A DNA stretch of 36,468 bases from Acidobacteriaceae bacterium. GTDB taxonomy: Bacteria > Acidobacteriota > Terriglobia > Terriglobales > Acidobacteriaceae. The position numbers and the translations under genes were made by a program. The DNA lies in assembly GCA_003140075.1 (NCBI GenBank), contig PLIO01000251.1, forward strand, positions 31,077 through 67,544, read 5' to 3'. Under the pieces are notes generated by a model. The model was not told the origin of the DNA and did not search any database. It saw only the letters and a program-made list of their open reading frames with translations. Shown in pieces: positions 1 to 4,986 of this stretch (the first letter of the stretch is position 1; each line of letters begins with the position of its first letter).

Positions 1-2
1 CC

Positions 3-137
3 GATGACGCGGCACAGAACCAACAGCAGCAGAACCAACAGCAACAGCAAACCACAGACGATCATCCGACTCGGAATGATGACACGTCACTGGATCATTT
101 TCGCGAAGGCCACGAGACAGGCGATCTTCGCAAGTAG
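3..137 (+). CDS. C-terminal tail of a Q/N-rich protein, cut by the left edge
   Basis: An open frame enters from the left edge and stops at TAG 135-137, giving 44 residues. The first part is almost only Gln and Asn (AQNQQQQNQQQQQ, from CAG/CAA/AAC codons), followed by a charged tail rich in Asp, His, Arg and Glu. Mixed CAG and CAA codons argue for a selected protein stretch rather than a pure DNA microsatellite. It overlaps the end of the convergent membrane-protein gene by about 50 nt. No domain is recognisable in the visible part and the function is unknown. It could also be a chance open frame across low-complexity DNA. Confidence 0.38.
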   Translation, partial: DDAAQNQQQQNQQQQQTTDDHPTRNDDTSLDHFREGHETGDLRK

Positions 138-647
138 CATTTGATACGCAAAGCCCGCAACTAAAACCGTCGCTGCAAGGATCAGCGACCATTCAGCATA
201 CGCAATCGACCTTGCCTTGGCATTCACGATAGCCAGACGCCCTCTTCTGACATCGTGCATGACGCGGATGTGGTAGCGTTTGAGTTCATCTTCCTGTACA
301 AGCCCCGTCTTATGAATCCAAGATTGGTCACTTGGCCAATCCCAATTCCCTCGCGTGCGGAGCGCGTTAACCGAAAACATCATCCCCACTAGAGCGCATA
401 CTGCACCGACCATCGCGAAATAGAGAACAGCCCCAGACAATCTGTTAGCGCCAGCGAACAGGAAACCAAGGATCGCTGTTGACCATCCGAGCACAGTTAC
501 GGATTGAGCGTTTAGTCTGCCTGCCCTGCTTTGAACTTCCTCCAGTAGCGTCTTCCCAAAGTCATAAAGCTGATCCGTGACTTCTGGTTTCTGGTACGAA
601 TAAACTAAGTCTCTGACTTCTTCTTTCGACAAATCGTTGGTTGCCAT
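87..647 (-). CDS. Small membrane protein, three predicted TM segments, unknown function
   Basis: This is a 186-aa protein if it starts at the ATG at 647, which has a GGAGA ribosome-binding site a few nt upstream; an in-frame ATG 18 nt further up lacks one. A soluble N-terminal helix region of about 45 residues is followed by two adjacent hydrophobic segments (about 50-67 and 71-93), a polar loop of about 55 residues containing NWDWPSDQSW, a basic helix, and a third hydrophobic segment (about 152-175) preceded by NAKARSIAYAEW. The layout of a TM hairpin, cytosolic helix and last TM recalls the small TM effector-like proteins of phage-defence loci (DUF5706/SLATT type). That likeness is by architecture only; I see no diagnostic motif and no nucleotide-sensing partner beside it. 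It lies in the accessory region near a transposase. Confidence 0.62.
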   Translation of the reverse strand: MATNDLSKEEVRDLVYSYQKPEVTDQLYDFGKTLLEEVQSRAGRLNAQSVTVLGWSTAILGFLFAGANRLSGAVLYFAMVGAVCALVGMMFSVNALRTRGNWDWPSDQSWIHKTGLVQEDELKRYHIRVMHDVRRGRLAIVNAKARSIAYAEWSLILAATVLVAGFAYQMLLAKIACLVAFAKMIQ

Positions 648-716
648 GCCGTCTCCGAGGTACAATGGATTCGACAGGCGCTTCTAGTCGCCTTCCAAAA
701 AACCTAGGAACAAATC

Positions 717-750
717 AGGCCCATGACCCGCCAAAGGTTGGGCCTTTCTT
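717..750 (+). terminator. Terminator-like hairpin upstream of the 78-aa gene
   Basis: AGGCCCA (717-723) can pair with TGGGCCT (739-745) around a 15-nt loop and is followed by TTCTTATTT. It lies between the divergent membrane-protein gene and the 78-aa gene, so it does not close any plus-strand gene seen here. It could be an attenuator in the leader of the 78-aa gene or a chance hairpin. Confidence 0.42.
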
Positions 751-777
751 ATTTCAAGCAAACTAAGGACTAATCAA

Positions 778-1014
778 ATGAACGAAAACAATATAATCGC
801 CGGACTTCTTACCGTCGCTTACTCTATGCCTCTGCGCGATGCAGTTGATCCTGAAACAGTCGTGCATACCTATGACACATTCCGCAAGCTACTCCAAGAA
901 CGGGAAGAGAAAGAGCCAGAATCAAAACTCTCAATCCCAGAAGCCCTAAAGCCCCTTGTAGATCAAGCCTTAAGCATGAAACGTGCTCGACAAAAACAAA
1001 GCAGCACTAGCTAA
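778..1014 (+). CDS. Small hypothetical protein (78 aa)
   Basis: The gene starts at ATG with a TAAGGA-like ribosome-binding site about 9 nt upstream and is followed at once by a good intrinsic terminator, which supports a real single-gene transcript. The protein begins MNENNIIAGLLTVAYSMPLR, then has an amphipathic stretch (VVHTYDTFRKLLQEREEKEP) and a basic C-terminus ending in QKQSSTS. There is no signal peptide or TM segment. I do not recognise the family. The weakly hydrophobic start and helical charged middle fit a small cytoplasmic helical protein of the kind found in islands and prophages. Function unknown. Confidence 0.58.
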   Translation: MNENNIIAGLLTVAYSMPLRDAVDPETVVHTYDTFRKLLQEREEKEPESKLSIPEALKPLVDQALSMKRARQKQSSTS

Positions 1015-1025
1015 CGAATCTTTCC

Positions 1026-1063
1026 GCAGAGGTTCAGCCTACGCTCTGGGCCTCTGCTTTTTT
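1026..1063 (+). terminator. Intrinsic terminator of the 78-aa gene
   Basis: GCAGAGG (1026-1032) pairs with CCTCTGC (1051-1057). An inner CAG/CTG pairing extends the stem across a small internal loop, and six T residues follow (1058-1063). It sits 12 nt after the stop of the small plus-strand gene. Confidence 0.8.
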
Positions 1064-1083
1064 CGTCAACGCACATTTCGCCA

Positions 1084-2088
1084 CTAGAAGGGTGCATCCA
1101 TTTGCTCGGCATCTGCGCTCACTTCTACTACTGGCTTGGGAGCATATGGGGGATTCTCAACTGACTCCCGATACTCCAACCGCTTCCCGTCAATCTGCTT
1201 AATTGCAGCCGCTACGCGCTGCCCGTCGTTCATCTTCCGAGTGTTCCATCGGAACTGAAATTCATTCAAGTAGTTCGGCAGATGTTTGCGGCTAACGCTG
1301 TGAAACGTTCCCATGACTCCGCGCCGAATCAGAGAGAACACGCCTTCCACAGTGTTGGAGTGGATGTCAGTTCCGGGCCGCACGTATTCTCCCGCGCCAT
1401 GCGTCACAGTTTCGTGACCGCCTGCGAATGCTTTCCCTACGCGGTGATACACGCCTAGTTCATCGGTAATCATTCGGCAGGATAGATCGGCATTCTCTGC
1501 AACAAACTTCCCGATGTTTTCAGCCGTAACGCGCTCCATCATCCGAAAGCGAACATCCCCGCCGCGTTGCACGATTCCAACTACTGGCGTTTTCCAAGTG
1601 CCGCGTCCGGGCTTCGTGCTGTTTTTGAAACGCGGTTTTCCGCCGATGTAAACTTCGTCCACTTCGATTGTGCCAGTCATTTTCGGCTGATATGCTTCGC
1701 CCAAACCATGACGGATACGACGAAGAATAAACAACGCGCTCTTATGCGTAATCTCCATCTCGCGTGAAAGCTGCAACGCCGAAATCCCCTTCTTGCTGGA
1801 ACATGCTTTCCAGATGCAATAGACCCAAACCCGCAATGGAAGCCGCGTTTCCTCGAATGGCGTGCCAGTGCGAACGGTGAAGAACCGCTTGCACTCACGA
1901 CACCGCCAGCGATAGTCCTTGTTGCGCTCTCCGTCGCGTCCCTTCATCTGGTACACGGCCAGACTCCAGCAACGCGGACATGATGGCGAATCACCCCAGC
2001 GTTGCCGCTCAAGGAAGCTGACCGACAAGGGTTCGCTGACCGCCGCATTTCGGAGTGCTTCAAGAACTGCTGATCGTTGGCGTTTCAT
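1084..2088 (-). CDS. ISXO2-like transposase (IS1595 family)
   Basis: This DDE transposase catalyses cut-and-paste movement of an IS1595-type element. With the longer start (ATG 2106) as numbering, an N-terminal zinc ribbon is visible (CPRC at 43-46, CREC at 69-72). A helical region follows, then the catalytic core: IEVDEVYIGGK (Asp 150), ITDELGVY (Asp 215) and HSNTVEGVFSLIRRG (Asn 251, Glu 254), ending in FQFRWN. All core motifs are intact and the length is normal for the family, so it may be active. I prefer the second ATG (2088, MKRQRSA); neither start has a clear ribosome-binding site. I could not find convincing terminal inverted repeats, so the element borders are not called. GCTTTTTT occurs in direct orientation on both sides (1056-1063 and 2137-2144) and could be a target duplication or chance. 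Confidence 0.9.
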   Translation of the reverse strand: MKRQRSAVLEALRNAAVSEPLSVSFLERQRWGDSPSCPRCWSLAVYQMKGRDGERNKDYRWRCRECKRFFTVRTGTPFEETRLPLRVWVYCIWKACSSKKGISALQLSREMEITHKSALFILRRIRHGLGEAYQPKMTGTIEVDEVYIGGKPRFKNSTKPGRGTWKTPVVGIVQRGGDVRFRMMERVTAENIGKFVAENADLSCRMITDELGVYHRVGKAFAGGHETVTHGAGEYVRPGTDIHSNTVEGVFSLIRRGVMGTFHSVSRKHLPNYLNEFQFRWNTRKMNDGQRVAAAIKQIDGKRLEYRESVENPPYAPKPVVEVSADAEQMDAPF

Positions 2089-2146
2089 GTACAAAAGATA
2101 GCACAAGTTTCACTAAGTAGCAAGATAAATATTTGTGCTTTTTTGT

Positions 2147-2350
2147 CTATCCCGCCGTTTCTGCTTGAGTTAGCGGAACCCCGGCATCGCGTTTTTGCTG
2201 GTAAACCCGGATTGCCGCCGTCAGCTCATCTTGCCTTATTTTGGCGCGAAGGATGTTCGTTTCCGCTAGCGCGATTAGGTCATCCCATGTCTCCAGTTTG
2301 TACCTATCACGTACAACATTATTGTTGACACGTTTGTTGTTTCTGCGCAT
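2147..2350 (-). CDS. Small helical protein (67 aa), unknown function
   Basis: The start is strongly supported: GGAGG lies 4 nt before the ATG at 2350. The protein has a basic, Asn-rich head (MRRNNKRVNNNVVRDR) and a single amphipathic helix with the pattern WDDLIALAETNILRAKIRQD, then QQKRDAGVPLTQAETAG. I remember similar short proteins with WxDLI...AK.R...L...I and a Gly-x-Pro tail from accessory regions of soil bacteria, but cannot name a family. It is divergent from the winged-helix gene, with only 11 nt between the two start codons. The minus-strand start codon lies inside the -10 box of the plus-strand gene, so the two genes probably affect each other's transcription. Confidence 0.58.
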   Translation of the reverse strand: MRRNNKRVNNNVVRDRYKLETWDDLIALAETNILRAKIRQDELTAAIRVYQQKRDAGVPLTQAETAG

Positions 2351-2353
2351 AAT
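2325..2353 (+). promoter_or_regulatory. Near-consensus sigma70 promoter for the winged-helix gene
   Basis: TTGACA (2325-2330) and CATAAT (2348-2353) are separated by exactly 17 nt. The expected transcription start falls at about 2360-2362, on or next to the ATG at 2362. That ATG has no ribosome-binding site, so the transcript is predicted to be leaderless. The -10 box overlaps the start codon of the divergent 67-aa gene. Confidence 0.68.
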
Positions 2354-2361
2354 CCTCCAAT

Positions 2362-2838
2362 ATGGAGCCTAAAGAAATCGCGGAACTCAGGGAAAAGTGG
2401 CAGGCCGAAATCAATGGACTCGTCAAGATGAAGGCCACGATTGACGGCAAGATTATGGGCCTTCAAACCATGATTAAAGGGCTGGACTACATGGAGCACG
2501 GCGCTCCTACGAACCAGACCAAACTTGACCCGTTGCCGTTGCCCCCAGAACTTGCCGACCTTCATTCGATGGGATTGACACCCGCTGTGCGCGCAATTCT
2601 TACGGAAGCTGCGCGTCCGCTCAGGCCGATGCAAATACGTGACCGCCTCAGCGCTTATGCATACGACAAACTTCCGCCCGGTAATCCAATGGCTGCCATA
2701 CACGGCGTCTTGCGCCGTTTGCTCGACATGGGCGAAGCGAAAAAAGTAGTGATTGGATCGAAGCCAGCCTACAGAACACTCACCATGAGCGAAAAAATGG
2801 AGCAAGACACCGAGAAGATGGTGATGCGGAATAGATAG
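2362..2838 (+). CDS. Coiled-coil / winged-helix protein, putative DNA-binding regulator
   Basis: The 158-aa protein has an N-terminal coiled-coil-like helix (about 1-45, EIAELREKWQAEINGLVKMK), a Pro-rich linker and a C-terminal winged-helix-like domain (about 70-145). The latter contains LTPAVRAILTEAARPLRPMQ, IRDRLSAYAYDKLPPGNPMA and HGVLRRLLDMGEAKKV. This matches the general pattern of winged-helix domains that follow a short coiled coil in many soil-bacterial accessory proteins. DNA binding and dimerisation are inferred from this. A near-perfect promoter ends right at the start codon and there is no ribosome-binding site, so translation is probably leaderless. The gene ends in a 10-bp hairpin that includes the stop codon, followed by a tRNA gene 31 nt downstream on the same strand, so gene and tRNA could share a transcript. 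Confidence 0.72.
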   Translation: MEPKEIAELREKWQAEINGLVKMKATIDGKIMGLQTMIKGLDYMEHGAPTNQTKLDPLPLPPELADLHSMGLTPAVRAILTEAARPLRPMQIRDRLSAYAYDKLPPGNPMAAIHGVLRRLLDMGEAKKVVIGSKPAYRTLTMSEKMEQDTEKMVMRNR

Positions 2839-2860
2839 GGCCGCGCTAGACGGCCCTATC
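2834..2860 (+). other. 10-bp hairpin between the winged-helix gene and the tRNA
   Basis: GATAGGGCCG (2834-2843) pairs perfectly with CGGCCCTATC (2851-2860) around the loop CGCTAGA. The stem includes the TAG stop of the upstream gene. No T-tract follows, so it is either a weak terminator or a processing or protective structure 9 nt before the tRNA. Confidence 0.45.
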
Positions 2861-2869
2861 ACTTGCAGT

Positions 2870-2959
2870 CCCCGAGTGGCGGAATTGGCAGACGCGCGTG
2901 GTTTGCGACCACGTGACCCCACACAGGTCGTCCGGGTCCAAGCCCCGGCTCGGGGACCA
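2870..2959 (+). tRNA. Leucine-type (class II) tRNA with anticodon UGC
   Basis: The cloverleaf folds cleanly. Acceptor CCCCGAG pairs with CTCGGGG; U8 is present; the D-arm GCGG..ACGC has A14, A15 and G18-G19 as in tRNA-Leu. The anticodon stem is CGTGG/CCACG with loop TTTGCGA. There is a long variable arm (GACC/GGTC), a T-stem CCGGG/CCCGG, discriminator A73 and an encoded CCA. Body, long arm and A73 are leucine-type, but the 7-nt loop fixes the anticodon as TGC (2904-2906), which reads alanine GCA. The T-loop is TCCAAGC, so C55 replaces the near-universal U55. The acceptor pairing can extend by two more base pairs (GT at 2868-2869 with AC at 2956-2957). Either this is an unusual tRNA that could insert Leu at Ala codons, or a decayed or mobile tRNA-like gene. 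Confidence 0.8.
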
Positions 2960-2987
2960 AAAGTATACAATGCGATGATAGTACGAT

Positions 2988-3116
2988 ATGACGAAGAAAC
3001 CAAAACCGAAGCGCAAGAAAGATAAACCCGGACCAGAAGAGGAACGGCTTATCATTAAGGGCGACCCGCTCAAGGCAATCGCCACGCTCCTCAAGAGCAA
3101 GCCGCCGACGCGCTAG
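2988..3116 (+). CDS. Small lysine-rich protein (42 aa)
   Basis: The short frame begins 29 nt after the tRNA. It encodes a very basic head (MTKKPKPKRKKDKPGPEEER) followed by LIIKGDPLKAIATLLKSKPP and ends in TR. The design, a Lys/Pro-rich start, a PGPE..ERL.I.GD segment and a short amphipathic helix ending in PP, is one I associate with tiny proteins from plasmids, prophages and islands; the likeness is from memory. There is no good ribosome-binding site, which keeps confidence moderate. It lies between the odd tRNA and the endonuclease on the same strand and may belong to the same module. Confidence 0.48.
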   Translation: MTKKPKPKRKKDKPGPEEERLIIKGDPLKAIATLLKSKPPTR

Positions 3117-3324
3117 TCCATGCGTGCGGTCCTTCGTACTACTTGTCAGACGGATTTTCAACAAGTACTTACTCCCGTCTAACCTTGTCCGCGAAAACGA
3201 GTAGGGTCATAGTTTCATTATCGTCGCGAAATGTGTCGATAGAGGCCTCCACGGGAAGCAATCCCGGCGGGGGCTTTAGTTTTCTTCGGCGCAACGACAC
3301 AACAGAGAGGACAAGGGCGGTCGT

Positions 3325-3891
3325 ATGAGTGTGTGGATCGGAGATCTGATGGCGGTGGCCGAAGATGGGTACGAACCGGGTCGCGCGCCAAAACACAGGA
3401 AGCAGGCCAGTAGTAAGAAGATGCAGGCGCAAAGCGCGTCCGAAAACCAAGCTGAAAAGGCTCATGTGAAATGGAAGCATCTGCCTCCCAAGCTAAGAGG
3501 AGAGATAGGCGAGCTGGACTTCCTGAGGAAGGCAATGGGTATGGAACTGCTCGTATCGAAGCCTTGGGGAGACAGTTATCGCTATGATTTCGTAGTGGAT
3601 TACAAAGGCAGGCTATCGAGAACTCAGGTGAGGTCGACAGAATACCGGAGTGGACTGAATGGCTATGCGGTGCACGCATCGGTCTTTGTAGGAAAGAAGG
3701 CCGTGCCCCTGTCCCCTAAGGACATCGATGTTCTCGTCGCCTACGTTTCGACCAGAGACATTTGGTATGTCGTGCCAGTAAGAGCGTTCTATCCCAGAGT
3801 AAGTTTGTGTTTCTATCCGGATGGAAGTACTAAAGGTGCTCTGTTTGAAAAGTACCGTGAAGCTTGGTGGGTACTGATGCGACGAAAATAG
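3325..3891 (+). CDS. PD-(D/E)XK endonuclease, group I intron-associated (I-Ssp6803I) type
   Basis: The 188-aa protein has a basic, probably disordered N-terminus (1-50). The endonuclease fold follows: GEIGELDFLRKA (Glu 60/63), SYRYDFVVD (Asp 88) and RTQVRSTEY (Gln 101, Arg 103), then beta-rich segments ending in DIDVLVAYVSTRDIWYVVPV. This order matches the PD-(D/E)XK family of the tRNA-intron homing enzyme I-Ssp6803I, where the last motif is normally Q-x-K. Here the lysine is replaced by arginine, so catalysis may be altered. DNA cleavage is inferred. Stand-alone members are common in soil bacteria without an intron; I see no group I intron here. ATG 3325 has a weak AAGGG upstream. The next gene is convergent across a strong hairpin. 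Confidence 0.74.
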   Translation: MSVWIGDLMAVAEDGYEPGRAPKHRKQASSKKMQAQSASENQAEKAHVKWKHLPPKLRGEIGELDFLRKAMGMELLVSKPWGDSYRYDFVVDYKGRLSRTQVRSTEYRSGLNGYAVHASVFVGKKAVPLSPKDIDVLVAYVSTRDIWYVVPVRAFYPRVSLCFYPDGSTKGALFEKYREAWWVLMRRK

Positions 3892-3900
3892 GAATTAAGA

Positions 3901-3933
3901 AATCCCACTCTTGCAAGAAACAAGAGTGGGATT
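3901..3933 (-). terminator. Strong hairpin between endonuclease and korB, terminator mainly for korB
   Basis: AATCCCACTCTTG (3901-3913) pairs perfectly with CAAGAGTGGGATT (3921-3933) around a 7-nt loop. Read on the minus strand it is followed by TTCTTAATTCC, a usable T-tract 12 nt after the korB stop. On the plus strand the following sequence is less T-rich, so it may work in both directions but better for korB. Confidence 0.72.
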
Positions 3934-3945
3934 CACGATTCACAT

Positions 3946-4986
3946 CTACCGCAATTCTTCCATCGCCGCTTCCAGCGCTTCCCTGCCCGGACGAATGAGC
4001 GACTCCGGCAGTGTAGCCAGCGGTTCATCGACCATGTTCAGCATATCGAGGAAGCTGGGAGCTTTCGTGTTGACGTAGAAAACTCCGGTCAGGACTTCGC
4101 CTTTGTCGTGAGCTTCGGAAAGACGCGTCATAGCGGCGATGCGGTTGGTGGGATCGTAATCTTCTTCGAGTTTGCGCAGGCGCAAGCTGGAACCATCGTG
4201 CATGGTGACATTCATGGTCGTGCCTGCGTCGTACTCGACGTCGATTTCCTCGAAGTGCGGGACAAAGCTCATCTCCTGCAAAGTTTCTTCGTGATCTTTT
4301 ACATACTTGTAGGATTTCGTCGAGCCTTCGTGGTCGTTGAAGGTGACGCAGGGAGAAACGACATCGAGCATCACCGTGCCGTGGTGAGCTATGGCGGCTT
4401 TCAACATGGTACTCAACTGGCGCTTGTCGCCGGAGAATGATCGTCCGACGAAGGTTGCGCCGAGTTCGATGGCGAGGCCGCAGGTATCGATAGGCGGGAG
4501 ATCGTTTATTACTCCCGATTTCAGTTTCGAACCGAGATCGGCAGTCGCGGAGAACTGGCCTTTGGTCAAGCCGTATACGCCGTTATCTTCGATGATGTAG
4601 ATCATGGGAAGATTGCGGCGCATGAGGTGAACGAACTGGCCGATGCCAATGGAAGCGGTATCACCATCGCCGCTGACGCCGAGGGCGATCAGATTGCGAT
4701 TGGCGAGCATGGCTCCGGTGGCGACCGAGGGCATGCGTCCATGCACGGAGTTGAAGCTGTGCGAGCGGTTCATGAAATACGCCGGGCTCTTGGAGGAGCA
4801 ACCGATGCCGCTGAGTTTTGCGACGCGCTCGGGCTGCACGCCCATTTCATACATGGCTTCGATGATGCGCTCTGAAATAGCATTATGCCCGCAGCCGGCG
4901 CACAAAGTAGTCTTGCCACCCTTGTAGTCGATAACACTCAGGCCGATGCGATTGCTTTTCGGTTCTGCGGTAGGCGTAGTCGCCAT
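3946..4986 (-). CDS. korB: 2-oxoglutarate (2-oxoacid):ferredoxin oxidoreductase, beta subunit
   Basis: This is the thiamine-diphosphate subunit of a CoA-dependent 2-oxoacid:ferredoxin oxidoreductase, which decarboxylates the oxoacid to acyl-CoA while reducing ferredoxin, and can run in reverse with low-potential ferredoxin. LCAGCGH supplies Cys 29 and Cys 32, with Cys 63 (GIGCSS) and Cys 213 (SPCVTF), the four-Cys pattern for the 4Fe-4S cluster. The ThDP/Mg motif is GDGDTASIGIGQ (from 106) through EDNGVYGLTKGQ. The length (346 aa) is typical of the KorB type. It starts immediately after the korA stop (TAA then ATG) with GGAGG just upstream inside korA, so the two are translationally linked. 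Two-subunit enzymes of this kind usually prefer 2-oxoglutarate; pyruvate or branched oxoacids remain possible. Confidence 0.9.
   Translation of the reverse strand: MATTPTAEPKSNRIGLSVIDYKGGKTTLCAGCGHNAISERIIEAMYEMGVQPERVAKLSGIGCSSKSPAYFMNRSHSFNSVHGRMPSVATGAMLANRNLIALGVSGDGDTASIGIGQFVHLMRRNLPMIYIIEDNGVYGLTKGQFSATADLGSKLKSGVINDLPPIDTCGLAIELGATFVGRSFSGDKRQLSTMLKAAIAHHGTVMLDVVSPCVTFNDHEGSTKSYKYVKDHEETLQEMSFVPHFEEIDVEYDAGTTMNVTMHDGSSLRLRKLEEDYDPTNRIAAMTRLSEAHDKGEVLTGVFYVNTKAPSFLDMLNMVDEPLATLPESLIRPGREALEAAMEELR

Noticed and set aside
2275-3003. Minus-strand frame of 242 codons across the winged-helix gene and the tRNA
   Set aside because: It is antisense to a gene with a strong promoter and to a well-folded tRNA, and its composition is not protein-like.
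3143-3328. Small frames on both strands between the 42-aa gene and the endonuclease
   Set aside because: The plus frame has low-complexity Ser/Thr sequence and no ribosome-binding site. A minus frame ending in MTLLVFADKVRRE looks slightly protein-like but also lacks a start signal.
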